A DNA stretch of 64,000 nucleotides from Qipengyuania sp. HL-TH1 (GCF_036365825.1 NZ_CP142675.1:1992501-2056500), one strand, 5' to 3'; shown: positions 37,529 to 46,178, counted from the first letter of the stretch. Numbers and translations are program-made. The notes: a model not told the origin generated them from the letters alone.

Positions 37529-37543
37529 GGTAACCGGTGTCAA
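37529..37543. promoter_or_regulatory. LacI-type operator, TonB receptor / pectate lyase
   Basis: GGTAACCGGTGTCAA lies in the 182-bp divergent region between the receptor operon and the pectate lyase. It is identical to the element before uxaC. A partial right half CAGTGTCAA follows at 37567-37575. The position suits control of both promoters. Confidence 0.8.
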
Positions 37544-37603
37544 TTCTTCTTGATCCATCTGACCTTCAGTGTCAAGGTTGCAATTAAGAGAGAGGAAATT
37601 GCC

Positions 37604-38938
37604 ATGAGATATTTCGCAAATTGCCTGCTGGCGCTCTGCCTGTTTCTGATTGCATCCCCCGCGATCGTACAGGCTGCCGATCCCACCGATGGCGGCGCGG
37701 GCGGGGAAATCATTCGCGTGACCACGCTCGCCAAGGACGGTCCGGGCAGCCTCAGCGAAGCGCTCGCCCGCGAAGGGCCGCGGATCATCGTCTTCGAAGT
37801 GGGCGGCGCGATCGACCTCGAACGGTCCTCGCTGACCATCACCCAGCCGCATGTCACGATCGCGGGTCAGACGGCCCCTTCGCCGGGGATCACGATCCTG
37901 CGCGGCGGCATCAATGTGGCCACGCATGACGTTATCATCCGCCACCTGCGCGTCGCGGTCGGCGCCGATGGCCTGCCCAAGCGGCATGGCTGGGAGGTCG
38001 ATGCCTTTTCCACGCGTTCGGCGCATAATCTGCTGATCGAGAACAACAGCTTTTTCTGGGGCGTCGACGAGAACATGTCCGCTTCGGGCCCGCGCTTTAC
38101 GGGCGATACGGTGGAAGAATGGCGCGAAGGCACCAGCCGCAACATCGTCTTCCGGTCGAACCTGGCGGCCGAGGGCCTGGCCGATTCGACGCACCCCAAG
38201 GGCGAGCATTCGAAGGGTTCGCTGATCCACGACAATGCGACCGGCATCGTGTTCGAACGCAATGTCTGGGCGCACAATGTCGAACGCTCGCCGTTGCTGA
38301 AGGGCGGGGTCGAGGCGCTGATGATCAACAATCTGATCTACGATCCGCAATTTCGCGCGGTGCATTACAATCTGATGGATCTGGAATGGGCGGGCCACGC
38401 GCCGGTCGACGGCCAGCTTACCGCAGTGGGCAATGTCATGCGCGGCGGCAACAGCACCGATGCGGGCCTGCCATTCCTGACGATCGGCGGTGTTGGTGAT
38501 CTGCAATACTATGGCCGCGATAATGTCGCGATCGACCGGTACGGGAACGACCTGCCGATGTTCGGCCGCTATGGCCACACACGCGCACAGATCCTTCAGC
38601 AAGATGCGCCGCTGCATGATCTGGACGGCTATTCGATCATGCCCAGCGAGGATGTCGAGACCGTCCTGCTCGCAACCTCGGGCGCGCGCCCGTGGGATCG
38701 CAGCGAAATGGAAATCCGCGTCCTGTTCTACATCGCCGAAGGACGCGGCGAAGTGATCGATTCGGAAGACGAGGTCGGCGGCTATCCGCAGTTCGAAGCG
38801 ACGAGCGCGCCTTTCGTCGAAGCGGATTGGGACCTTGCCACCATGACCCCGAAGTCGGGTATCTGGCCGGGCCAGAAGGAAGGTGCGCAGGAGCATCTTT
38901 CGCCCCGCGACCGCGAGATGCGCGCCACCAATCGGTAA
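37604..38938 (+). CDS. Secreted pectate lyase (PL1-like)
   Basis: This 444-residue parallel-beta-helix polysaccharide lyase has a clear signal peptide (cut near VQAADP). The pattern DGPGSLSEALAREGPRIIVF, then VTIAGQTAPSPGITILRGG, VIIRHLRVAVG and NLLIENNSFFWGVDEN is that of pectate lyases. It would cleave polygalacturonate by beta-elimination, giving 4,5-unsaturated oligomers. ATG 37604 follows AGAGAGGAAATTGCC; the longer frame from 37550 runs across the promoter and is rejected. It is the only gene of its unit. Confidence 0.92.
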   Translation: MRYFANCLLALCLFLIASPAIVQAADPTDGGAGGEIIRVTTLAKDGPGSLSEALAREGPRIIVFEVGGAIDLERSSLTITQPHVTIAGQTAPSPGITILRGGINVATHDVIIRHLRVAVGADGLPKRHGWEVDAFSTRSAHNLLIENNSFFWGVDENMSASGPRFTGDTVEEWREGTSRNIVFRSNLAAEGLADSTHPKGEHSKGSLIHDNATGIVFERNVWAHNVERSPLLKGGVEALMINNLIYDPQFRAVHYNLMDLEWAGHAPVDGQLTAVGNVMRGGNSTDAGLPFLTIGGVGDLQYYGRDNVAIDRYGNDLPMFGRYGHTRAQILQQDAPLHDLDGYSIMPSEDVETVLLATSGARPWDRSEMEIRVLFYIAEGRGEVIDSEDEVGGYPQFEATSAPFVEADWDLATMTPKSGIWPGQKEGAQEHLSPRDREMRATNR

Positions 38939-38962
38939 ACATGCTGGGGCTTTTGAAAAGGT

Positions 38963-39008
38963 AGGCGGCTTCGCGGCGGTATGTCTTCATGCCGCAAGCG
39001 AGCCGCCT
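38963..39008. terminator. Hairpin between convergent genes
   Basis: AGGCGGCT (38963-38970) pairs with AGCCGCCT (39001-39008), with an inner GCGGC/GCCGC stem. It lies between the pectate lyase and the convergent carboxylesterase. There is no T-run, so termination efficiency is uncertain. Confidence 0.45.
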
Positions 39009-39047
39009 GCCGTTGTCACGGAACACCGCATCAGGTCTGACCGAGTT

Positions 39048-40610
39048 TCAACTGCCCGGCTGGATATAGGGCCCCCGCGCCCACAGCTCGCGCTCCCACC
39101 CGCGTGGATCGTTCTCGGTCGCGATGCTCTCTTCGCCAATCACCAACGTCTCGCGTTCGGCAAGCGTATAGGGAGCCCATGATGGAAGCCCCGGCCGGCC
39201 CGTATGCGCCATGCCCGCAAAGGCAGTTATCATCGCATCGCTGACCGTGCGGGCGCGTGGCCCGGTTCCCGAATAGCTGCCCGGTGCAGCGAGCGTCCCG
39301 AAGACATAGGGCAGATCGTCGGTATGCGCCGCCCGGCGCGTGGGATCGATCGGACTGGGCCGGTCGAGCTGGTAGACCCAGGTGGCCTGCGCCCCTGCGC
39401 GGGCGCGCGCATCCGCCTCGATCACCTGTCCGGGCCAGCTGCGTCCGGCGGTGGTCGCGGCATAGAATACTTGCTCGGCGGACCAGTGCGGAAACTGCGC
39501 GCGATATTGCGCGACCACCCAGTTCGCGGGCAAATCGATGCGGATCTGCGGGGCCAGCCGCTCGGCGATATTCTGCCAGTCGAGACCTCGCACGACGGGC
39601 CCGTCGCTGCGGATGAAGGCGCGCGTCTCGTCCCGCGTGTTGCCGAGGATCATCGGGATGTGCCGCGATTGCGGCGCGGCATCGGGCCAGAACGGGTGGC
39701 GGTGCAGATGCAGCATGTCGAGCACCGGCCCGAAATAGAGACTGCCCCCGAGCACCGGATCGGTCGCCTCGAGACCTTCTCGCAAGCGCTCATATGGGAG
39801 GCTAAGCAGGGCAGCGCCGCCGTCTTCCGCCAGTCCGAGATGGTCGAGCAGGGCGCGCGTCCGCCGCCAGCCATTGCCGGGACCCTGCGCGGTGACCTGC
39901 TGGCCGCTCATCGTCGCAGCCGTGTGGAACAGCCCATCGGCCGCAGGCATCGCCATCAGCGTCGCGATCTTGGCACCGCCGCCCGACTGGCCGAAGACCA
40001 TCACGCGGTCCGCGTCCCCGCCGAAGGCCCCGATATGCTCGCGGATCCATTCGAGCGCGCAGATCAGGTCGAGCTGCCCCGCATTGCCGCTGTGGCGGAA
40101 ACGCTCACCGAGCGGTGCCAGCCAGCCATAGCCGAACAGATTGAGCCGGTGATTGACCGTGACGACCACCACATCGCCCTGTTCGGCGAGCTTCGGCCCC
40201 TGCGTCAGCGGGTCGGTGACCGAGCCCCAATTGTAGGCCCCGCCATGAAAATAGACCATCACCGGGCGGCGCGCGGAAGGATGGGCATCCGGCGTCCAGA
40301 TGTTGAGGAACAGGCAGTCCTCGCTCATCGCCGGGGTCATCGGATTACGCTGGGGGCACAGCGGACCGAACTGCGTCGCGGGCGTGGGTGCGGTAGGTAC
40401 AGGCTCACGCACCGGGCGGTCGAACCGCGCCGCACGGGCATAGCGGATGCCGAGAAATGCCTGCACCCCGCGATCGATCATGCCGCGATAGGCCAGAGCC
40501 CGGGGATCGCCGCTGCCGCCAGCCGCCACCGGCGCAGCCGCAAGCAATGCGCCCCCTGCGAGGCCCCCGCGCAGAGCCGCGCGGCGGGTCATGCCGTCAG
40601 CGGCTGACAT
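39048..40610 (-). CDS. Exported type-B carboxylesterase
   Basis: This 520-residue alpha/beta-hydrolase of the carboxylesterase type-B family has a twin-arginine-like leader (MTRRAALRGGLAGGALL), oxyanion motif YFHGGAYNWGS, SEDCLFLNIWTP and nucleophile Ser209 in VFGQSGGGAK. It is exported and may remove acyl or methyl esters from pectin, but the family is broad. It overlaps the kdgK stop by 14 bp and is the last gene of the dhuI-kduD-kdgK unit. A start 18 bp downstream (Met7) is possible. Confidence 0.87.
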   Translation of the reverse strand: MSAADGMTRRAALRGGLAGGALLAAAPVAAGGSGDPRALAYRGMIDRGVQAFLGIRYARAARFDRPVREPVPTAPTPATQFGPLCPQRNPMTPAMSEDCLFLNIWTPDAHPSARRPVMVYFHGGAYNWGSVTDPLTQGPKLAEQGDVVVVTVNHRLNLFGYGWLAPLGERFRHSGNAGQLDLICALEWIREHIGAFGGDADRVMVFGQSGGGAKIATLMAMPAADGLFHTAATMSGQQVTAQGPGNGWRRTRALLDHLGLAEDGGAALLSLPYERLREGLEATDPVLGGSLYFGPVLDMLHLHRHPFWPDAAPQSRHIPMILGNTRDETRAFIRSDGPVVRGLDWQNIAERLAPQIRIDLPANWVVAQYRAQFPHWSAEQVFYAATTAGRSWPGQVIEADARARAGAQATWVYQLDRPSPIDPTRRAAHTDDLPYVFGTLAAPGSYSGTGPRARTVSDAMITAFAGMAHTGRPGLPSWAPYTLAERETLVIGEESIATENDPRGWERELWARGPYIQPGS

Positions 40611-41622
40611 CGGCTCCTGCCGGAAGAAAGCTCTCCAGCTCACTGCGCGTCACAGCTATCGTGTCGCCTGGAATACCGTGCTTCATCACCGCCAGCGAAA
40701 GCCCCGTCTTGGCCATCTCCTGCGCGGACCCATCTTCCAGCCAGCGCAGCAACACGCCCGCGGCGAAGGCATCACCGGTGCCGATCCGATCGACCACCGG
40801 GGCGATCCGCACCTCGTCGGTCTGCCAATGGCTTTCGCGCAGGTCGACCCGGGCAGCGAGGCCATGCGTGGTCGAGCTTTCGATATGGCGCGCGGTCGAG
40901 GCGATCGCCGCCAGATCGGGGAAGCGCGCGAAGGCGGCTTCGGCGGCTTCGCGCCGGCGATCCGGCCCGTCGCCCGAGAAGCTCTTGCCGAGGAGTAACG
41001 AGATATCGCGGTGGTTGCCGATCAGGATGGTGGCCGCTTCGACCAGTTCGGTCAGGATCGCCTGCGGATCGCAATCCCAGGCATCCCATAAACTGGCGCG
41101 GTAATTGCCATCGAAGCAGATCGGCACGCCTGCCGCAGACGCGGTGGCAACGGCCTTCTTCGCCAGCGCCACCCCGTCGGGGCCCAGCGCAGGCGTGATG
41201 CCCGAAAGATGCAGCAGCCGCGCGCCATCGAGCGCTCCGGCAAAGTCGAAATCTTCCGGCTGCGCCATGGCGAAGGCGCTTCCCGCGCGGTCGTAGGTCA
41301 CCCGCCCCCCGATCGGACCGCTGGGCGGTTCGAACAGATAGAGGCCCATCCGGCCCGCTGCGCGGCGCACGAAGCGCCGATCCACTCCCGCTTCGCCCAG
41401 CGCGGCCAGCGCGCGGAGCCCGAGCGGATTATCCGGCACACTGCTGAGCATCGCGGCGGGCTGGCCAAGGCTGGCAAGCGCTATGGCGACATTGGCCTCG
41501 GCCCCGCCGATCGCGAGCGCGAGGCTGTGCGCGCGCGCCAGCGGCGTCCCCGCCTCGGGCGACAGGCGCGCCAGCAGCTCGCCGAAACAGACCACGTGGC
41601 CCGGTTTCGGCAGCGCTGTCAT
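40597..41622 (-). CDS. kdgK: 2-keto-3-deoxygluconate kinase (PfkB family)
   Basis: This 341-residue ribokinase-like sugar kinase has the N-terminal VCFGELLARLSPEAGTPL, the glycine pair AIGGAEANVAIALASLG, and the C-terminal anion-hole/base motif DRIGTGDAFAAGVL. It phosphorylates KDG to KDPG, where the saturated and unsaturated pectin routes meet. The ATG overlaps the kduD stop (ATGA). KDPG aldolase is not in the window. PfkB enzymes vary in substrate; the assignment leans on the locus. Confidence 0.88.
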   Translation of the reverse strand: MTALPKPGHVVCFGELLARLSPEAGTPLARAHSLALAIGGAEANVAIALASLGQPAAMLSSVPDNPLGLRALAALGEAGVDRRFVRRAAGRMGLYLFEPPSGPIGGRVTYDRAGSAFAMAQPEDFDFAGALDGARLLHLSGITPALGPDGVALAKKAVATASAAGVPICFDGNYRASLWDAWDCDPQAILTELVEAATILIGNHRDISLLLGKSFSGDGPDRRREAAEAAFARFPDLAAIASTARHIESSTTHGLAARVDLRESHWQTDEVRIAPVVDRIGTGDAFAAGVLLRWLEDGSAQEMAKTGLSLAVMKHGIPGDTIAVTRSELESFLPAGADVSR

Positions 41623-42392
41623 CGCGCCAGCCATCCGCCATCGACCGCGAGGATATGCCCCTGGACATAATCCGCCGCGCGGCTGGCAAGAAAGACCGCC
41701 GCGCCGCCGATATCGGCCGGGTCGCCCCAGCGCTGTTCGGGGATCCGCTCGAGGATCTGGCGATTGCGCGTTTCGTCCGCTTGGAGCGCAGCGGTGTTGT
41801 TGGTCGCGATATAGCCCGGCGCGATCGCGTTGACGTTGATGCCGCGCGGCGCCCATTCATTGGCCATCAGCTTGGTCAGGCCCCCGACGCCGGATTTGCT
41901 GGCAGTATAGCTCGGCACGCGAATGCCGCCCTGGAAGGTCAGCATCGAGGCGATGTTAACGATCTTGCCGCGCTCGCCATCCTGCGATGCCCAGCCGGTC
42001 ATGTGGCGCGCGGTCGCCTGGCACAGGAAGAACAGCGTCTTCAGATTGGTGTCCATAACCGCGTCCCAATCTTCTTCCGAGAAGTCGAGCGCATCCTCGC
42101 GGCGAATAATACCGGCGTTGTTGACGAGGATATCGAGACGCCCGAGCTTGGCAACGACCGTGTCGACCACTTCGGTAACCGGTTCGATCGAGGACAGGTC
42201 GGCGGAAACGAGCTCGCAGCGGCGGCCCAGCGCGCGGACCTGTTCGGCAGTCTCGTCGGCGGGGCTGCGGCCCACCGCGGCAATATCGGCCCCGGCCTGT
42301 GCCAGCGCGATGGCGATGCCCTGCCCGATACCCGTATTGGCACCCGTGACGAGCGCAGTGCGCCCCGTCAGGTCGAAGGGGGTGGTGGCCAT
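41619..42392 (-). CDS. kduD: KduD/DhuD-type short-chain dehydrogenase
   Basis: This 257-residue SDR has the cofactor loop TGANTGIGQG, NNAGIIRREDALDFSEEDW, and the catalytic Ser/Tyr/Lys with YTASKSG. It matches 2-deoxy-D-gluconate 3-dehydrogenases (KduD), which reduce 2,5-diketo-3-deoxygluconate to KDG. I start at ATG 42392, which has GGGAG 10 nt upstream; the frame's GTG at 42401 abuts that site. The RpiB-type isomerase lies 102 bp upstream on the same strand, so they are probably cotranscribed. Confidence 0.88.
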   Translation of the reverse strand: MATTPFDLTGRTALVTGANTGIGQGIAIALAQAGADIAAVGRSPADETAEQVRALGRRCELVSADLSSIEPVTEVVDTVVAKLGRLDILVNNAGIIRREDALDFSEEDWDAVMDTNLKTLFFLCQATARHMTGWASQDGERGKIVNIASMLTFQGGIRVPSYTASKSGVGGLTKLMANEWAPRGINVNAIAPGYIATNNTAALQADETRNRQILERIPEQRWGDPADIGGAAVFLASRAADYVQGHILAVDGGWLAR

Positions 42393-42494
42393 GGTATTCA
42401 CTCTCCCAGTGTGGTGCGGTGGGGATCGCGCTGCGACGACGCGATCCCCTTCCCCCGGTGCCGGTTCATGCCGGTCATGCGATTCCCGAAGGGG

Positions 42495-43127
42495 TCAAAG
42501 ATTGCGCAGATAGTCGCTGATCGCGTCATCCTGCGAATTGGCGTAGAAATATTCTGCGAAGCGTTCGCCCGCAATCGCGGCGCGCAGCAGGTCCTGATCG
42601 ACATTCTTCAGCACAGTCAGCATGTCATGCGTGCTGGCGGCCTTGAGGTCGGCGAGGAAGCCGCGGTTCTTGCGCATCAGTTCGGCCCGCTCGCGCGGAT
42701 AGCCCGCGCCCGCTTCGTTTTCGAACAGCTTGCGATAGCAATCCTGCAGGTTGAGCTCGGCGGCCCAGCCGAAGCCCTTGGCATAGGGCATCGCGATCGC
42801 ATTGCCGGCATTGATCTGGTTGAACAGGAAAGCATCGGTCGGGTCGATCACGAGGCCGCAGAACACGCCGGGCATCGCATTGCAGGCGAGCATCGACCCC
42901 ATGCCGGTGCCGCAACCGGTCACGACGAAATCGGCAGCCTTGGAATTGAGCAGGATGCCCGCCAGCACACCGTTCATCACATAAGTCAGCGATGCGCTGT
43001 CTTCGGCGGTGTACATGCCGTAATTGAACACTTCGTGGCCGAACGGTTCGGCAGCGGTGTTGAGGGCATCGTAGATGAGGCCGTTCTTGGCGGCCTGGCT
43101 GTTCTCGGTGATGAGAGCGATCTTCAT
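42495..43127 (-). CDS. RpiB/LacAB-family isomerase, DhuI-like
   Basis: This 210-residue protein has the RpiB/LacA/LacB fold signature VTGCGTGMGSMLACN with Cys72. It is longer than RpiB and resembles the DhuI isomerase that in Streptococcus converts 4-deoxy-5-hexosulose uronate to 2,5-diketo-3-deoxygluconate. Its place before kduD and kdgK, with no kduI in the window, supports that role. GGGAGAACCC precedes the ATG and the regulon operator lies 60 bp upstream. A pentose or galactose phosphate isomerase is the alternative. Confidence 0.82.
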   Translation of the reverse strand: MKIALITENSQAAKNGLIYDALNTAAEPFGHEVFNYGMYTAEDSASLTYVMNGVLAGILLNSKAADFVVTGCGTGMGSMLACNAMPGVFCGLVIDPTDAFLFNQINAGNAIAMPYAKGFGWAAELNLQDCYRKLFENEAGAGYPRERAELMRKNRGFLADLKAASTHDMLTVLKNVDQDLLRAAIAGERFAEYFYANSQDDAISDYLRNL

Positions 43128-43186
43128 GGGTTCTCCCTGCCCGCTGGGGGCGCTGGTGCGAATTCAAGCGGTTCCGAGTCGAATAA

Positions 43187-43201
43187 GGAAACCGGTGTCA
43201 A
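43187..43201. promoter_or_regulatory. LacI-type operator before the DhuI-like gene
   Basis: GGAAACCGGTGTCAA differs from the uxaC element only at the third base. It lies 60 bp upstream of the DhuI-like isomerase start, between that gene and the 3' end of the LacI regulator. It is placed to control the dhuI-kduD-kdgK-esterase unit. Confidence 0.8.
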
Positions 43202-43245
43202 AGCGACTTCTATCCGCAAAGTGGGGGCCATTTCAACCATCCGGA

Positions 43246-44271
43246 TCAGATTTTCTTGGCGGGCGGCGCTACCGAATTGCGGGTCACCAGCCGCGCGGGG
43301 AAGTTCGATGGCTGCGCCTCTGCCGTATCGGGGGCAACCAGCTTGAGCGCGGCCGCCTTGGCCATCTCGCGGATCGGCCAGCCGACGGTGGTCATCGGCG
43401 GCCAGATATGCGCCGCAATCGGGGAATCGTCGAACCCGACGAGCGACAGATCGGTGGGGACATCGACGCCCCGTTCGCGTGCAGCATGATAGGCGCCCGC
43501 AGCCATTTCGTCATTGCTGGCGAAGATCGCGGTAACGTGAGGGTTCTCGCTCAGCAGCTGGTGGGCCGCCTCGACGCCTGAATTGAACCGGTAATTGCCC
43601 TGCACCAATGCTTCGCTGGGCATGTCGAGCCCATGCCGCTTCATCGCGGCGAGGAAACCTTCGCGCCGTTCGAAGGCTGACCGGAACCCCGCCGGCCCCT
43701 CGATCAGGCCGATCCGCTCGTGGCCCAGTTCGACGAGATAATCGACCACGGCCTCGACCATCTCGCGGTCGTTCGACTGAACCAGATGCTCGGCCTCGTC
43801 GAGCGCAGCCGAGCCCATGCGGACATAGCCGCAGCCCATTTCGCGGCACAGCGCGGCCAGTTCGTCATTCTCCGAAATCGGCGGCAGGATCAGCACGCCA
43901 TATAACCGCTGCAGCTCGAGGAAATTGCGGATGTCGTCGAGCATGGCCGGCGAATGTCGATCGACCGGGCGCACCACGAGCGCGAACTCGGTATCGCGGA
44001 TCGCGTCGAGCACCCCCTCCTGGAAGTTGAGCACGGTCTGCGCATTGGGGTTGTCGTGCAGCAGGCCAAGCAGGAAATTGCGCCGCAGCGCCAGTGCGCG
44101 GGCCTGCGGGTTCGGCGTATAGCCGAGTTCGGCGATAACCTTCTCGACCTTCTCGCGAGTGGCTTGCTTGAGCAGCGGGGATCGATTGATCACCCGGCTC
44201 ACCGTCTTCTTAGAGACGCCTGCAATCCGCGCCACGTCGTTGATCGTAGGTGCCGGACCGGACTTTGCCAT
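43246..44271 (-). CDS. LacI-family transcriptional regulator of the pectin locus
   Basis: This 341-residue regulator has an N-terminal helix-turn-helix (about 8-30, INDVARIAGVSKKTVSRVIN), hinge and a periplasmic-binding-protein-like effector domain. It would bind the 15-bp elements at 27623, 37529, 43187 and 44372 and release them when a uronate or KDG-like inducer is present. The last element lies between this gene and the divergent hydratase, which suggests autoregulation. The effector is inferred. Confidence 0.92.
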   Translation of the reverse strand: MAKSGPAPTINDVARIAGVSKKTVSRVINRSPLLKQATREKVEKVIAELGYTPNPQARALALRRNFLLGLLHDNPNAQTVLNFQEGVLDAIRDTEFALVVRPVDRHSPAMLDDIRNFLELQRLYGVLILPPISENDELAALCREMGCGYVRMGSAALDEAEHLVQSNDREMVEAVVDYLVELGHERIGLIEGPAGFRSAFERREGFLAAMKRHGLDMPSEALVQGNYRFNSGVEAAHQLLSENPHVTAIFASNDEMAAGAYHAARERGVDVPTDLSLVGFDDSPIAAHIWPPMTTVGWPIREMAKAAALKLVAPDTAEAQPSNFPARLVTRNSVAPPAKKI

Positions 44272-44371
44272 GTGTCACAACCTTTTGCTGCCTGCCACCG
44301 CTCATAGCCCGCCCACGAGGAAATGGGAGGGCAGAGCCGCCCGCTATCCGCAAGCGTGTGGTAAATACGTT

Positions 44372-44386
44372 TTGACACCGGTTTCC
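44372..44386. promoter_or_regulatory. LacI-type operator, regulator / hydratase
   Basis: TTGACACCGGTTTCC is the reverse complement of the element at 43187. It lies 50 bp upstream of the hydratase-family gene and 101 bp upstream of the LacI start. Its TTGACA is followed after 17 bp by CAAAGT, a plausible weak promoter for the plus strand, so bound repressor would cover the -35 box. Confidence 0.8.
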
Positions 44387-44435
44387 TTTTTCGTCAAAGT
44401 CGCGCTGAAAATGGGACATTTCGAGAGGGGCCCCC

Positions 44436-45227
44436 ATGAATTCCGCAGCTGGCGAGATTGCAAACGCCTTTGTAAATGCCCGCCGCAACTGGAAAGTCCT
44501 GAGCGAGTATCCCGGGGTCCGACCGACCGACCTTGCGCAGGCCTATGCCGTGCAGGATCATGCCATCAGCATCTGGGATCGCCCGATCGGCGGCTGGAAA
44601 GTGGGCAAGATCAATCCGCCCGCGAGCGACGACCTCGGGGCTGACCGGTTGATCGGTCCGGCCTTTGCCGATGCTATCCGGCAGGAAACGGCGGACGTGG
44701 CCGAATTCCCGATTTTCAGCGGCGGTTTTGCCGCGATGGAAGCGGAGTTCATGTTGCGGCTGGCCCCTCGCGAAGGCCCCCTGCCCGATGACCGCGAACA
44801 GGCGATGGACTGGGTCGATGAGGTCCGCATCGGCCTCGAAGTGGCCTCGTCCCCTTATGCCGCGATCAATGTCGACGGGCCTTGCGTGACCGTGTCGGAC
44901 CATGGCAACAACGCCGGATTGCTGATCGGCCGGGCAGTCGCTCGCGCCGATTGGTCGCGGCTCGACGATATCACTGTGACACTCGACATCGATGGCGAGG
45001 AACAGGGCCGCGCAACAACTGCGACCATGCTCGACGGACCGTTCGGCGCCGTCTCCTTCCTGCTCCGCAATCTGGCGGAACGCGGCATCGAGCCGCAAGC
45101 GGGTTGGTGGGTTTCAAGCGGCGCCATCACCGGCGTCCACGAAATTGCCGCGGGTCAGCATGCGGTCGCCCGCTTCGAAGGTCTGGGCGAAGTCGCCGCG
45201 CGCGTCGTGTCTGGCGATACCGCCTAG
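44436..45227 (+). CDS. 2-keto-4-pentenoate hydratase/fumarylacetoacetase-family enzyme
   Basis: This 263-residue member of the MhpD/FAH-type family has metal-ligand segments MEAEFMLRL and WVDEVRIGLEVASSP, and the substrate-side GGWKVGKINPP. Such enzymes hydrate, decarboxylate or cleave 2-keto acids. The regulon operator upstream ties it to pectin degradation, where the substrate could be a KDG-related 2-keto acid. No characterised step is known to me for this position. GAGAGGGG precedes the ATG. Single gene. Confidence 0.78.
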   Translation: MNSAAGEIANAFVNARRNWKVLSEYPGVRPTDLAQAYAVQDHAISIWDRPIGGWKVGKINPPASDDLGADRLIGPAFADAIRQETADVAEFPIFSGGFAAMEAEFMLRLAPREGPLPDDREQAMDWVDEVRIGLEVASSPYAAINVDGPCVTVSDHGNNAGLLIGRAVARADWSRLDDITVTLDIDGEEQGRATTATMLDGPFGAVSFLLRNLAERGIEPQAGWWVSSGAITGVHEIAAGQHAVARFEGLGEVAARVVSGDTA

Positions 45228-45267
45228 CCCGCCCCCTCATGCGCGAGGAGCGACACCCAATCGAACG

Positions 45268-45597
45268 CTAGCCGGTGAAGCCCTCGGCGCGGTAGATTTC
45301 CTGGCCGCGGCGGAACACCACCAGCTTCTTCAGCGTCACCGGGTGGAAAAAGGCCTCGATCGACTGGCCTTCCTTGGTCCGGGCGTAGACTTCGTAACAA
45401 TCGCCCTCGACCTGCATTTTCAGCAGCTTCCATTCCTCCAGCCAGACCTTTTTCTTCAGCTTGGAGATCTTCTGCCAGCCATCCTTGGGGCCGGCCTTGC
45501 AGATAATGTCGCCATCGGCCTGCGCGGGGACCGCGAGGCCGGCGGCCGCGACGGCTGCAAGAAGGGTCGAAGCCTTGAGGATTCGGCGAAAACTCAT
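45268..45597 (-). CDS. Small exported PepSY-like protein
   Basis: This 109-residue protein has a signal peptide (cut near AQADGD) and one PepSY-like domain with WLEEWKLLKMQVEGDCYEVY and HPVTLKKLVVF. Two cysteines (in DIICKAG and GDCYEV) could pair in the periplasm. Its ATG overlaps the stop of the ferric-reductase-like gene (ATGA), so the two are made together and may form one electron-transfer unit. AGGAG lies 6 nt upstream. It is the last gene of the iron operon. Confidence 0.75.
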   Translation of the reverse strand: MSFRRILKASTLLAAVAAAGLAVPAQADGDIICKAGPKDGWQKISKLKKKVWLEEWKLLKMQVEGDCYEVYARTKEGQSIEAFFHPVTLKKLVVFRRGQEIYRAEGFTG

Positions 45598-46178
45598 GCG
45601 ATACTCCTGGTAACGATTGTCCTGCGGCGCATGACCATGCGCAATGTCCATGCCACCAATAATGGTGCGAGGTGAACGAGCGCTGGCCCCCATGCCCAAT
45701 CGAGCAGCAGCCAGTGGATCAGCGCCAGCAGGAAAGCGGGATAGACGAGGCGCTGGATCTGCTTCCAGCGCCGCCCAAGCCGGCGCATCGCGGCATCGAA
45801 GCTGATCGCAGCGGGCACCAGCAGCAGCGCGAGGGCGAGCCAGCCGGTCCAGATTCCGGGGATGGCCAGCTCGCCCACCATCGCGGACACCAGCTGCATG
45901 TCGAGCACGTAGAAAACGAGATGCAGCAGCGCATAGAGGAACGCGGCCACGCCCAGATTGCGGCGGATCGCCAGCCAGCCGCGCAGAAAGCGGTTGGGGC
46001 CCAGCGCATCGGTCAGCGGACCGGGCAGCAGCGCAAGGATCATCAGCCGGACCGACATCTCGCCGCTGGGGTGGTAGAGGTCCATCGCCAACGCCTCGCC
46101 GCTGGCGAAGCGCTGGATCATCAGCGCCGCCGGAATGGCTAGGACGAGCCACAGCAACGCGCGGCGCCAGCCGATCAC
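45594..46178 (-). CDS. Ferric-reductase-like haem membrane protein
   Basis: This 194-residue protein has about six membrane helices and the FRD/MsrQ pattern, with histidines in FLYALLHLVFYVL and LALIHWLLLDW. In this operon it is likely to pass electrons across the membrane for ferric or ferric-siderophore reduction. Its paralogue at 20460 is not iron-linked. It overlaps the PiuC-type gene by 4 bp and the PepSY gene by 4 bp. Confidence 0.8.
   Translation of the reverse strand: MIGWRRALLWLVLAIPAALMIQRFASGEALAMDLYHPSGEMSVRLMILALLPGPLTDALGPNRFLRGWLAIRRNLGVAAFLYALLHLVFYVLDMQLVSAMVGELAIPGIWTGWLALALLLVPAAISFDAAMRRLGRRWKQIQRLVYPAFLLALIHWLLLDWAWGPALVHLAPLLVAWTLRMVMRRRTIVTRSIA

Noticed and set aside
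34695..37553. Very long open frame opposite the TonB receptor (and similar long antisense frames at 3467-4834, 13268-15271, 21660-24710 and 46976-49336)
   Set aside because: In GC-rich DNA the strand opposite a real gene is often open. These frames have no recognisable motifs, are rich in Arg/His/Asp, and lie fully under well-supported genes.
42174..42183. GGTAACCGGT inside kduD, matching the left part of the LacI operator
   Set aside because: The right half (TCGAT instead of GTCAA) does not match, the site is deep in coding sequence, and the bases encode ordinary SDR residues. Probably chance.
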